The notes under the pieces are model-generated. The model was not told the origin of the DNA, made no database searches, and was given only the letters and a program-made list of their open reading frames with translations. Both the position numbers and the translations under genes were made by a program. This document shows, piece by piece, positions 43,501-52,261 of a stretch of 60,559 bases of DNA. Location: assembly GCA_019235715.1 (NCBI GenBank), contig JAFAKE010000100.1, positions 1-60,559 on the forward strand, given 5' to 3'. Origin of the DNA: Vulcanimicrobiota bacterium (GTDB lineage Bacteria > Vulcanimicrobiota > Vulcanimicrobiia > Eremiobacterales > Eremiobacteraceae). Position 1 is the first letter of the stretch. Every line of letters starts with the position of its first letter.

Positions 43501-43795
43501 GGCGGCGGTCCGCTTCCGTCCGATCGTCATGACGACCGCCGCGATGATCGCCGGCATGACGCCGCTGGCTCTCGGGTTGACAGAGGGCGCTGAGTTCCGC
43601 AAGTCGATCGGCACGGTCATCATCGGCGGATTGACCAGCTCGCTATTCCTGACATTATTCCTCGTCCCGGTGGTCTACGTGGCCGTCGTCGGCTACTTCG
43701 ACCGCCTGGCCCAGCGCAAGCTGGCACGCCAGCTCACCGTGGCGAAGGAGCCGGAAGCCCCAACCGGAACCGAGGAGGCGCTGGGCGCGCGCTGA
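40544..43795 (+). CDS. RND efflux permease, HAE-1 type, first of a tandem pair
   Basis: A 1083-residue RND pump. Helix-4 relay residues are D410-D411 (GILVDDSIVVIENITRH) and the helix-10 Lys is K960 (AKNGILLVDYANT). Both periplasmic loops are intact. ATG 40544 begins MWLTRF, the usual cytoplasmic amphipathic start; the longer frame to 40334 overlaps the lipase-like gene and is rejected. It is about 60% similar by eye to the next gene and lies 68 bases before it. No adaptor or channel protein is nearby. Confidence 0.93.
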   Translation: MWLTRFTLRQPIIATLFFLGVAVFGLIGYFSMGENIIPNVNFPIVTVTAAYPGASPEEMERLVVKPIEDQLQGLAHLDKVTAIVQEGTATITVQFKLGTDVNFASTDVQHAVDASRIYLPNDLDPPLVDKFDVTSQPVLTEAITSSVLSPVELSNIITTEVVPVLRGVKGVGAVVVGGKYTRQITVQPDLARLRSVGLTLSDVNSSLAAGNVSMPGGRLDEPFAESTVGVRADITNAQQIAHLPLMNPLGFAFGQPQGANGIPLRIGDVAEVVDGYADHRVISTVNHTTANIVSISRDATSDTVKTTQAVRVAFAGLQKRYPQIKFSEIDADLYFTRDSINGVLENLFEGILLTALVLLLFLHVWRSALVVMIAIPTSLLATFFVMWMLGFTVDVLSLMGLSLTIGILVDDSIVVIENITRHREMGQQPDEAAITGRSEIGAAAIAITLVDVVVFAPIAFMSGIIGQYMREFGLVVVCATLFSLLVSFTLTPLLAAHWALVRKPKPPAGLFKVFADWFERMRVAYHDRWLPAAMAHPYLTFFGSLGIVLGSVVLAGVLIGVGVLPGEFQPYTEWGYASIDLNYPPGTPIEVTAAGAQRIGLALEKMKGVKNVSVTVGRAANGVDEIVGGNVAHIWAFLYQNQRHEERGIVAKVSTLGYLAPGARISASGAQNAGQPPIDFTLSGPTEQLDLASKKLLAFIAKQPNAVDVTASNAIVGPRLEISIDRDRAAVLGVSPQDAALTARAAVGGVISTRVRQPEGLIDAVVQLPPATRNDPEQLQTVDVRSTTTGQLVPLGDVASFTKTTEPPYIERQDRERIVSITANTANGAPIGPIVDKVTQALNTPGFLPAGVHVTTQGDTQLFGDAIAKIGLALGTSFVLIYMLLVVLYRSYLTPFVIMMSLPAAIVGVIGVLIILNLLNLAFPDFHVQLGRFYLRPFAGQTLNLFSMLGVVMLTGLVAKNGILLVDYANTMRARGLALVDAMRESAAVRFRPIVMTTAAMIAGMTPLALGLTEGAEFRKSIGTVIIGGLTSSLFLTLFLVPVVYVAVVGYFDRLAQRKLARQLTVAKEPEAPTGTEEALGAR

Positions 43796-43863
43796 CCCGC
43801 AACGGCGGCCAGGTCACCTGAAATTTCAGTAACTTACACGGCACACGGCGAGTAGGATTTGGC

Positions 43864-46800
43864 ATGTGGCTCACGCGTTTCGCCATTCGGCAACCGACGG
43901 TCGTCACGTTGTTTTTCCTCGCCGTCGCGGTGTTCGGCATCATCGGCTTTTTCGAGATGGGCGTCAACGTCAATCCGCCCGTCACGCTCCCGGCGGTCAT
44001 CGTCTACGCACCATATTCCGGCGCGAGTCCTGAAGAGATCGAGCGGCTGGTCATCCGTCCGATCGAAGACCAGTTGCAAAACGTGCGCCACGTCGACCGC
44101 ATCTTCGCGCGCGCGCAGGAAGGCTCGGGCTTCATCAGCGTCCAGCTCAAGCTGGGCGCCAACGTCGACTTCGCAGCGACAGACGTCCAGCAAGCCGTCG
44201 ATGCGGCGCGCATCAACCTGCCGACCGATCTCGATCCGCCTGTCGTCAGCAAGGAAGATCCGAACGCGCAGCCGATCCTCAGCGAGTATCTGACTTCGAA
44301 GAAGCTCTCGCCGGTCGAACTTTCGAACCTCGTCGAGACCGAAGTCGTGCCGGCGTTGCGCGGCGTGCACGGCGTCGGCTACGTCAACGTCAGCGGCGAA
44401 TTCATCCGCGAGATCCACGTCCAGCCGGATCTGGCGCGTCTGCAGATGCTGGGCGCTACGCCCGTCGACGTGGTCAACTCTGTCGGCCAGGGCAACGTCA
44501 GCATGCCCGGCGGCCGCTTGGATGAAGCGTTCCGGGAAGCGACGGTCGGCATCCGGGCCGACATCACCGACCCGGCGCAGATCGCGCAGCTTCCGCTCGT
44601 CGTTCCCAACGCGTCGCCCAACCAGATCAAGATCGGCGATGTGGCCAATGTGCTGGACACGTACCAGGATCACCGCCTCGCATCTGAGGTCAACGGCCAG
44701 CCGGCGATCGTGCTGAGCGTCGCACACGACAGCGATGCGGACACGCAGCGCACGACGCAAGCGATCCGCGCGGCGTTCGCCCAGCTGACCGAGAAATATC
44801 CCGATGTCCGCTTCCAAGAGCTTTCGGCGGACGAAGATTTCTTGCACGAAGCCGTCGACGGCGTCATGTCCAACCTGTTCGAAGGCGTGTTGCTCACCGC
44901 GCTCGTGCTGCTGCTGTTCCTACACGTCATCCGCAGCGCGGCGGTCGTGATGATCGCGATTCCGACGTCCATTTTGGCGACGTTCCTCGTCATGTGGCTG
45001 CTCGGCTTCTCGATCGACCTACTTTCGCTCATGGGACTCTCGCTGACCATCGGCATCCTTGTCGACGACTCGATCGTCGTCATCGAGAACATCACCAGGC
45101 ATCGCGAGATGGGCAAGCCGCCCGAAGAAGCGGCGATCGTCGGGCGTACGGAGATCGGCGGCGCGGCGATCGCGATCACGCTCGTCGACGTCGTCGTCTT
45201 CACACCCATCGCGTTCATGGGCGGCATCGTCGGCCAGTTCTTGCGCGAGTACGGGCTCGTGATCGTGACGGCGACGCTGTTCTCGCTGCTCGTGTCGTTC
45301 ACGCTCACGCCGCTGCTCTCGGCGCACTGGGCGCTGCTGCGCCGGCCCAAGCAGACGACGTTTTCGTCGCGCGGCATCGCTATCACATTGGTGGTCGTCG
45401 GTATCGTGTCGCTGCTCGGCATCGCGGCGCGCATCGCCGGCCTACTCAGCGGCCCATTGCTCGTCGCCCTGCTGATGCTCACCTTCACGGTCGCGCTGCT
45501 CGCGCTGCTCTACAACCACTTCAACGCGTGGTTCGAAGCGCTGCGCCGCTGGTATCACGATACGCTGCTGCCGAACGCGCTGCGCCATCCGTACTTGGTC
45601 GGCTTCGGTTCGCTTGGGCTCGTTTTGGCTTCGATCGTCGTTGCGGCCATTCTCGTACCCACCGAATTCACTCCCGACACCGAATACGGCTCGGCATCGG
45701 CGAGCATCACCTATCCGGTGGGCACGCCCATCGCGGTGACGACCGCCGGTGCAGAACGCATGGCTGCCATTCTGCGCAAGCGTGATGACGTGCGCGAAGT
45801 CGTCGTCAACGTCGGCGCGGACACGAACGACGTCAACGGCGGCTACGTCGCCAACCTGCAGGTGAACCTCAAGCCTGAGCGCCGCCACGATCAGCATCTC
45901 GTCGTCGATCAAATGCGCCACATGGAGTCGGTCGTTCCGGGTGCGTACATCAACGCCGGCGGCGAGGGCGGCGCGCAGATGATCTACACGCTGCTGGGTC
46001 CGCCCGACAAGCTCTACGAAGCGGCCGATAAGCTCGTCGCATATATAAAGAAGATCCCGAACACGATCGACGTCGTCGCGACCAGCGAAATCGTCGGACC
46101 GCGCCTTGAGATCGACATCGACCGCGCGCGCGCGGCCACGCTCGGCGTGTCGCCGCAGGCGATCGCGCTGACCGCCCGCGCCTCAGTCGGCGGCGTCATC
46201 GCCACGAAGATGCGTTCGAACGAAGGGTTGGTCAACACGATCGTCCAGCTGCCGCCCGGAACGCGCAACGACTTCCGCAATCTGACCTACGTGCCCGTGC
46301 GCGCCCAAGACGGCGTCACGCTCGTGCCCATGGCCGACGTCGCGCACTTCCGCTGGGTCACCGAGCCGCCGACGCTGCGGCGCGAAGACCGGCAGCGCAT
46401 CGTGCGCGTCTTTTCGGACACCGTGAACGGCGCACCGATCGGACCGATCGATTCGAAGGTCCAAGCGGTCTTGCGCCAGCCGGGCTTTCTGCCCGCCGGC
46501 GTCCAGGTGTTGGCTGAGGGCGACACGCAGTTCTTGGGCGACACGATGAACAAGATCGGCATCGCGCTGGTCACGTCGTTCATGCTGATCTACATGTTGC
46601 TCGTGATCCTGTATCGCAGCTATCTCGAGCCGTTCATCATCATGCTCAGCATACCGCTGGCGCTTGTCGGCGCGCTCGGCATTTTGGTCGTTTGTAATCT
46701 CATCCACATGGTGGCGCCGGACCTGCGCTGGTTTGCCGGACAGACGCTCAACATCTTCTCGATGCTCGGCATCGTGATGCTCATGGGGCTGGTGGCCAAG

Positions 46801-47172
46801 AACGGTATCTTGCTCGTCGATTACGCGAACACGCTGCACGCGCGCGGTCTTTCTCTGCTGGACTCCGTGGCTGAATCGGCCGCGATCCGGTTCCGGCCCA
46901 TCATGATGACCACGGCAGCGATGATCGTCGGCATGACGCCGCTCGCGCTCGGCTTCACCGAAGGCGCCGAGTTCCGCAAGTCGATGGGCACGGTCATCAT
47001 CGGCGGCTTGACCAGCTCGCTGCTGTTGACGCTGTTCCTCGTGCCGGTCATGTACGTCGTGATCGTCGGCGCCGTCGAACGCTATCGCCAGCGCCAGCTG
47101 AGCAAACGCCTCGTGCTCGCCGCGGACGAGGACGAAGCCGTCGGCAGTCCCCTGAACGCGCCAGGCTCGTAG
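43864..47172 (+). CDS. RND efflux permease, HAE-1 type, second of a tandem pair
   Basis: A 1102-residue RND pump, paralogous to the preceding gene from the MWLTRF start to the C-terminal helix. Relay residues are D401-D402 and K979. Compared with its neighbour it has an extra hydrophobic pair near 500-545 (ITLVVVGIVSLLGIAARIAG), which would add membrane helices in the central region. The two genes probably arose by duplication and may form a heterotrimer, as in MdtBC-type pumps (inference). Confidence 0.93.
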   Translation: MWLTRFAIRQPTVVTLFFLAVAVFGIIGFFEMGVNVNPPVTLPAVIVYAPYSGASPEEIERLVIRPIEDQLQNVRHVDRIFARAQEGSGFISVQLKLGANVDFAATDVQQAVDAARINLPTDLDPPVVSKEDPNAQPILSEYLTSKKLSPVELSNLVETEVVPALRGVHGVGYVNVSGEFIREIHVQPDLARLQMLGATPVDVVNSVGQGNVSMPGGRLDEAFREATVGIRADITDPAQIAQLPLVVPNASPNQIKIGDVANVLDTYQDHRLASEVNGQPAIVLSVAHDSDADTQRTTQAIRAAFAQLTEKYPDVRFQELSADEDFLHEAVDGVMSNLFEGVLLTALVLLLFLHVIRSAAVVMIAIPTSILATFLVMWLLGFSIDLLSLMGLSLTIGILVDDSIVVIENITRHREMGKPPEEAAIVGRTEIGGAAIAITLVDVVVFTPIAFMGGIVGQFLREYGLVIVTATLFSLLVSFTLTPLLSAHWALLRRPKQTTFSSRGIAITLVVVGIVSLLGIAARIAGLLSGPLLVALLMLTFTVALLALLYNHFNAWFEALRRWYHDTLLPNALRHPYLVGFGSLGLVLASIVVAAILVPTEFTPDTEYGSASASITYPVGTPIAVTTAGAERMAAILRKRDDVREVVVNVGADTNDVNGGYVANLQVNLKPERRHDQHLVVDQMRHMESVVPGAYINAGGEGGAQMIYTLLGPPDKLYEAADKLVAYIKKIPNTIDVVATSEIVGPRLEIDIDRARAATLGVSPQAIALTARASVGGVIATKMRSNEGLVNTIVQLPPGTRNDFRNLTYVPVRAQDGVTLVPMADVAHFRWVTEPPTLRREDRQRIVRVFSDTVNGAPIGPIDSKVQAVLRQPGFLPAGVQVLAEGDTQFLGDTMNKIGIALVTSFMLIYMLLVILYRSYLEPFIIMLSIPLALVGALGILVVCNLIHMVAPDLRWFAGQTLNIFSMLGIVMLMGLVAKNGILLVDYANTLHARGLSLLDSVAESAAIRFRPIMMTTAAMIVGMTPLALGFTEGAEFRKSMGTVIIGGLTSSLLLTLFLVPVMYVVIVGAVERYRQRQLSKRLVLAADEDEAVGSPLNAPGS

Positions 47173-47198
47173 GACGACACGTCACACATCGGCCGTTT

Positions 47199-47214
47199 CG
47201 GGCTCGAAAGCCCG
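47199..47214 (+). terminator. Hairpin CGGGCT-CGAA-AGCCCG after the RND pair
   Basis: A perfect six-base stem with a CGAA tetraloop, 26 bases after the stop of the second RND gene. It is not followed by a T-run on the plus strand, so it is a structural or 3'-protective candidate rather than a classical terminator. Confidence 0.45.
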
Positions 47215-47243
47215 GGACCGGTGTGCGGCGTGCCGAAAATCCA

Positions 47244-48242
47244 ATGGTGAGCCGGCTTGCCTTCCTTCCGATGTGCTTTCTGCTGTGCGCGCTTGCGGCG
47301 TGCACGGGGGCGCCGACCGCGGGCGCGCCGGGTCCGCCATCGGGCAGTCACACTCCGTCACCGGGACCGACGCCTACGCCGGTTGCCGGTGCCGCCTCAA
47401 TAGGTGGATGCCAAGTCTTCCCATCCGATAATCCGTGGAATGAAGACGTCTCGGCCCTGCCTGTCGACCCGAACTCTGCGAACTATCTCGCGCAGATGAA
47501 CGCGGGGACGAAGTTCTTGCATCCGGATTTCGGTTCGAACCCGACGTATGGCATCCCATACGTCACCGTGCACGGAAACACGCAGCCGTTCGTGCCTATC
47601 AACTTCACGCTGTATCCAGCGGAAAGCGATCCCGGACCGTATCCGATCCCGCCGAACGCGCCGGTTGAAGGCGGCTCGGGTTCGACAGGCGACCGGCACG
47701 TGCTCGTCGTCGACATCGACAACTGCGTCGACTACGAGATGTATTACGCATTCTTCGTCGGCCCGGGCTGGAATGCAGGCTCGGGCGCAGTGTGGCATTT
47801 CAATTCCAACAACCTGCGGCCGTACTATTGGACGTCCGCCGACGCCGCGGGGCTGCCGATCGTCGCCGGTTTGGCGCGCTATGACGAGACGGTTCAAAGC
47901 GGAGCGATCTATCACGCCCTGCGCTTCACCGTCGCCAACACGCAGGCCGGATTCATCCTGCCGGCGACGCACTACGCGGCGACGTGCGGCAACCCGAACT
48001 GTCCGCCGATGGGCCTGCGCGTACGTCTCAAAGCGAGCTACGATATCAGCTCGTTCCATGGCGCCTCGCTCGTGATCCTGACGGCGCTCAAGAAATACGG
48101 GATGATGATCGCCGACAACGGCTCCGATTGGTTCATCAGCGGTTCGACCGATACGCGCTGGGACGACACCGATCTCGATCAGTTAAAGACAGTGCCTGCA
48201 AGCGCGTTCGAAGTGGTTCAAACCGGCTCGATCATTCATTGA
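47244..48242 (+). CDS. Secreted lipoprotein of an uncharacterised conserved family
   Basis: A 332-residue protein. The signal peptide ends in a lipobox (CALAAC), giving a lipid-anchored Cys at about 20, then a Pro/Thr/Ser-rich linker (about 25-50). The mature domain begins CQVFPSDNPWNEDVSALPVD and continues with HPDFGSNPTYGIPY, DRHVLVVDID and ADNGSDWFISGS. From memory this pattern recurs in secreted proteins of actinobacteria and other soil bacteria whose function is unknown. Its last 11 bases overlap the convergent gene. Confidence 0.75.
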   Translation: MVSRLAFLPMCFLLCALAACTGAPTAGAPGPPSGSHTPSPGPTPTPVAGAASIGGCQVFPSDNPWNEDVSALPVDPNSANYLAQMNAGTKFLHPDFGSNPTYGIPYVTVHGNTQPFVPINFTLYPAESDPGPYPIPPNAPVEGGSGSTGDRHVLVVDIDNCVDYEMYYAFFVGPGWNAGSGAVWHFNSNNLRPYYWTSADAAGLPIVAGLARYDETVQSGAIYHALRFTVANTQAGFILPATHYAATCGNPNCPPMGLRVRLKASYDISSFHGASLVILTALKKYGMMIADNGSDWFISGSTDTRWDDTDLDQLKTVPASAFEVVQTGSIIH

Positions 48243-48825
48243 TCAACTGGGCTGCGAGCGGAGGCACTTGCGGTGCGAGTCGCTTCGCGTGGCTGGGGTA
48301 AAGCGGTACGCGCGCAACCGTGTAATCCTTCGCAATCGAAGCAAGATACTCAAAATTCTCGTACAGCGCCGGCTCGTTGATCAACGCCCGGACGAGCGCC
48401 ACAAAACCTTGGACGTCGTCCCACATACTGACAACCGTAAAAGAATAAACGTCGAGAAACAGATCCTTGTCGACAAGCCGGCTCTTGATAAGCACGCCCA
48501 AATTCTCGTGTGTATTGCTGACAAGCCGTGCGGCGAAGCGCGCCTCGATGTAACGCGCCTTCTCGATCGGTTCGCGATCCGTAAGGATGGCGATCATGTA
48601 TGCGCAGAAGCCTGCGTCCTCCCAGATCGCGGGGAATTCCCGGCGGACGATGCTCGAGGCGTTGCGGTACGCATCGGAATCGAACTCGCTGCGCACCGCA
48701 AGGAACGCCGCGATCTGATTGTTCGTGCGCATGTGGCGCAGCTGGATGATGGCCGCAATGGCGGTCGCCGCGATGACGACAGCCGTCACCAACGAAGCGA
48801 TCGCGCTAACGAGCTCCAGTGACAC
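48232..48825 (-). CDS. Membrane-anchored DUF4760-like protein
   Basis: A 197-residue protein. One N-terminal membrane helix (LVTAVVIAATAIAAIIQL) is followed by a helical cytoplasmic domain starting RTNNQIAAFLAVRSEFDSD, which resembles DUF4760-type proteins of unknown role. GTG at 48825 has GGAG upstream. It lies 15 bases from the tricorn gene on the same strand, but upstream and downstream order suggests independent expression. Confidence 0.65.
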   Translation of the reverse strand: MSLELVSAIASLVTAVVIAATAIAAIIQLRHMRTNNQIAAFLAVRSEFDSDAYRNASSIVRREFPAIWEDAGFCAYMIAILTDREPIEKARYIEARFAARLVSNTHENLGVLIKSRLVDKDLFLDVYSFTVVSMWDDVQGFVALVRALINEPALYENFEYLASIAKDYTVARVPLYPSHAKRLAPQVPPLAAQLINE

Positions 48826-48840
48826 TGACGCCCGCTCCGG

Positions 48841-51800
48841 TTACGTGCGCGGAGGCAGTTTGGGCGGCGCCAGGTTCGGCCTGCCATCAAACGACGGCAG
48901 TTTGACCGGCTTGCGCTGCAGCTCGTCGAGGATCAGCCCGAGCGCCTTATCCATCTGCGGATCTTTGCCGTCGCGATAGTCCTGCGGCGCGACGTCGACC
49001 TCGTAGTCGGGATCGGTGCCGTAGTTCTCGACCTTCCAGCCGACGTCGACGAACCAGAAAGAAAATTCCGGCTGCGTCGTCACGGTGCCGTCCACGAGCG
49101 GATGCTGCGGCCAGATTCCGATCACGCCGCCCCACGTGCGCTTTCCGACCAGTGGTCCGAGCTTGTACAACTTGAAGCAGTGGCTGAAGATGTCACCGTC
49201 GGAGCCCGCGAACTGGTTGGTCAGACCGACCATCGGCCCGGCGACCGATTCGTCAGGATACGGCCGCGGCACGCCGTGGCGCGGGATGTCGTAGCCGACG
49301 CGGCTGCGCGACAGCTTCTCGAGCAGCAGCGCGGACACGTGGCCGCCGCGATTGTAACGTGCGTCCACGACGAGCGCGCCGCGGTTGAACTCCGCCAAGA
49401 AGCCGCGATGGAACTCAGCGAACCCCGCCGGCCCCATATCGGGGATGTGCACGTAGCCGACGCGTCCGTTCGAGCGCTCGTGCACGAGCCGGCGGTTGGC
49501 CTCCACCCATTCGCGATAGCGTAGAGCGCGCTCGTCGCGCAAGGTCTTGACGATCACGCGGCGCCGCACGCCTTCAAGGTCGAGCAGGGTCAGCGCGACC
49601 TCCCGGCCGGCGAGATTGACGAGCAGCGCCTCGACCGACGTCTGCCGGTTGACGGGATGTCCACCGACGTTGACGATGATCTCGCCCTCGCGCACGCGCA
49701 AACCAGGTTCGGCCAGCGGCGAATCGGTATCTCGATTCCACGAATCGCCGCGTAAGATGCGCTTGATCTTGTAACCGCCGCTCGCCTCATCGAACGCAAG
49801 ATCGGCGCCAAGCAGGCCGACGCGATACGACGGCGGACGGCGGTAGTCGCCGAAGTATTCGTACGCGTGCGACGTGCCAAGCTCGCCTTGCATCTCCCAG
49901 AACAGGTCCGAGAGCTCGCCGCGCGTGCGCACGCGCGGGAGCAGCTTGGCGTAACGGTCGCGCACGACGTTCCAGTCGACCTGCGACATCGCCTCATCCC
50001 AGAATTGCTCGCGCTGCAGACGCCACGCTTCATAGTACATCTGCGCCCACTCGTCGCGCGGCTCGACCAGCACTGAGATGCGGCTCAAGTCTATCCAGCC
50101 GGACCTGCGGCTCGCATCGTCGGGGATCGGCGGCCGCGGATCGCCGTCGCCGAGCGGCTCCAGCGCATTGATCGCGCGCAAGCGGCAACCCGAGCGATAC
50201 ACGAGCGTCCGGCCATCGGCAGCAAGGCGGATCTCGCCGATCTGATTTGCCAGACTGCCGCAGCGCTGTTCGCTGAAATCGTAGGCGAGCAGGGTGCCGT
50301 CCTCGTGGCTGTCTTCCTTTATAAACGAATGCCCCAAGCTGCCGCGCACGGGGAATTGGGTGAACAGCGCGCGGCCCGGCGCGCCTGCGATTTGATCGTA
50401 TCGCCCCTCATCGACGGGGAAGCCGATCACGCGTCCGTTGATCCCTTCAAAATCGATCTCAACGCTCGCCGACGGTTTGGGCGATTCCGAGGGAGCCGGC
50501 GGTGCGGGTTCGGCAGGTTTGGTCTCGGCTTTGGTCGCGGTCGGCACGCGTGCGAGCACGTCTGTGGTCGAACCGGGTGCGCTCGTGCGGGCGGGACCGT
50601 CATCGTGCGCCGGCTCGTCGTACTCGTGAGGCGCCGGCGTCTTCGGTGCGCCGTCGAAAGCGCGCGCCTTCGGCACGAACGGAGAAGGCGTGTCGCCGCG
50701 CAGCGTCACCAAGAAGGGCCGCATCGCGAACGGGAAGCTGAGGTCGAACTGCAGCGCATCGTAGACCGGATTGAAGTCGCGCGTGGAAAGAAAATACAGA
50801 TACTTGCCATCCGGATCCCATGCCGGCGAACGATCGAAACGCAACGGCGCGGTGATATCACGGACGTTGCCGGTCGAGGCTTCGGCGACGCGGATGATCG
50901 ACTGGTCGCCGTGCGGCGCGTACGTGTACGCGACCCAGCGCCCGTCCGGCGACCAGGCGAGATCGCTGACGCGCATGCCAGGGCTGCGGTCGACGACACG
51001 CGCTTGTCCGGAGTCGAGATTCACGATCGCCAGCTCGTGACGGTGGTTCGCCACGGCGACGACATCGGCTGTGGGTGACACGGCAAGTCCGACGATGCGC
51101 CCGAGATCGATATCGCTCACGTTGACGGCCGGCTGGCTGTCGTCGGCCCAGAAGATCTGCAGATGCTCGCTTCCGCCTTCGTCGGTCACCGCGACGAAGC
51201 GTAGGCCATCGCGCAGCCACGACGCGTGGCGATAGCGCACGCGGCTGCCGGTGCCGTGATGCGTGACCGCCTCTTCCCACAAAGGCATCGTGAACGGCTG
51301 TCCGCGTGCGATGAGCGCCAGCGAGCGTCCGTCGGGATGCGGCGCGAAATGTTCGAGCGTCGGCGCCGCGTCGACAAAGCGGCGAGCCGTTTGGGTTGTG
51401 CCCGATGGCGCGCTCACTTCGATGCGCGCGGTCGTGTCGGATGCGGCGTTATGCACGTAGAGATCGCCGCCGGCCGCATAGACGACACGCGTGCCGTCGC
51501 TCGATGGGAAGCGCACGTAATACTCGTCGTGATCGGTATGGCGGCGCACGTCTGAGCCGTCGGCTTTACACGAATACAGATTGCCGATGCCTTCGTGATC
51601 GGAGAGGAAGTAGATACGGCCGGCCACCCACATAGGCGTCACCGTGTTGCCGCCTAGCGACGGGAGTTTCGTGAACGTGCCGGCGCCCGAAGCATCGACC
51701 CAGATCTCGCCGCTGGTTCCGCCGCGGTAACGCTTCCAGCGCGCGGGATCGTTATTGTTGCGGCCGATGACCTTGGCGCCGTTCTTGGCGATATCGAGGG

Positions 51801-52212
51801 AGAGAAGATGGCCGAGGTTGAGAGGCTGCGGATTGCCGCCGCGGCGATCGATCGCAAACGCTTCGGTGTGCCGCAAGAACGGCGAGCGCCCATCGGTGGC
51901 GAACAACACGCTCTCGCCATCGGGCGACCACCCCGTGATCGCGCACGTCTCGGCGCCGAGATAGGTGAGCCGGACCGCGTCGCCGCCCTCGGACGGGATC
52001 ACGCAGACCTCGGGCACTCCCTCCTCTCGGCCGATGAACGCGATATGGCGTCCGTCGGGTGAGAAGCGCGGCGTCGAGCATTCGCCCAGCCCCGCGGTCA
52101 AGCGGCGAGCAGTGCCGCCCGACACGGGCACCGACCACAGATCGTCCTCACACACAAATGCGATGACATCGCCGGCGATCGTGGGTTGGCGATAATACCC
52201 TGCGTTGCTCAT
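48841..52212 (-). CDS. Tricorn-type protease (S41 family)
   Basis: A 1123-residue protein from ATG 52212. The N-terminal two-thirds hold beta-propeller repeats of WD40/TolB type (repeated SPDGR/WSPDG motifs). A Pro/Ala-rich linker (about 500-560), a C1 region, a PDZ-like domain (LAEPGLRVREGEIIVNVGG) and the S41 catalytic domain follow. Catalytic residues match tricorn: His782 in GTSHAY and nucleophile Ser1004 in FAGSDGD. Tricorn degrades oligopeptides from the proteasome or other proteases in the cytoplasm. No signal peptide is seen. Confidence 0.92.
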   Translation of the reverse strand: MSNAGYYRQPTIAGDVIAFVCEDDLWSVPVSGGTARRLTAGLGECSTPRFSPDGRHIAFIGREEGVPEVCVIPSEGGDAVRLTYLGAETCAITGWSPDGESVLFATDGRSPFLRHTEAFAIDRRGGNPQPLNLGHLLSLDIAKNGAKVIGRNNNDPARWKRYRGGTSGEIWVDASGAGTFTKLPSLGGNTVTPMWVAGRIYFLSDHEGIGNLYSCKADGSDVRRHTDHDEYYVRFPSSDGTRVVYAAGGDLYVHNAASDTTARIEVSAPSGTTQTARRFVDAAPTLEHFAPHPDGRSLALIARGQPFTMPLWEEAVTHHGTGSRVRYRHASWLRDGLRFVAVTDEGGSEHLQIFWADDSQPAVNVSDIDLGRIVGLAVSPTADVVAVANHRHELAIVNLDSGQARVVDRSPGMRVSDLAWSPDGRWVAYTYAPHGDQSIIRVAEASTGNVRDITAPLRFDRSPAWDPDGKYLYFLSTRDFNPVYDALQFDLSFPFAMRPFLVTLRGDTPSPFVPKARAFDGAPKTPAPHEYDEPAHDDGPARTSAPGSTTDVLARVPTATKAETKPAEPAPPAPSESPKPSASVEIDFEGINGRVIGFPVDEGRYDQIAGAPGRALFTQFPVRGSLGHSFIKEDSHEDGTLLAYDFSEQRCGSLANQIGEIRLAADGRTLVYRSGCRLRAINALEPLGDGDPRPPIPDDASRRSGWIDLSRISVLVEPRDEWAQMYYEAWRLQREQFWDEAMSQVDWNVVRDRYAKLLPRVRTRGELSDLFWEMQGELGTSHAYEYFGDYRRPPSYRVGLLGADLAFDEASGGYKIKRILRGDSWNRDTDSPLAEPGLRVREGEIIVNVGGHPVNRQTSVEALLVNLAGREVALTLLDLEGVRRRVIVKTLRDERALRYREWVEANRRLVHERSNGRVGYVHIPDMGPAGFAEFHRGFLAEFNRGALVVDARYNRGGHVSALLLEKLSRSRVGYDIPRHGVPRPYPDESVAGPMVGLTNQFAGSDGDIFSHCFKLYKLGPLVGKRTWGGVIGIWPQHPLVDGTVTTQPEFSFWFVDVGWKVENYGTDPDYEVDVAPQDYRDGKDPQMDKALGLILDELQRKPVKLPSFDGRPNLAPPKLPPRT

Positions 52213-52261
52213 AAGAGGAAAAGAATTAGCGTCGCCGGGTGCGGGTGCCTGCGAACTGCGC

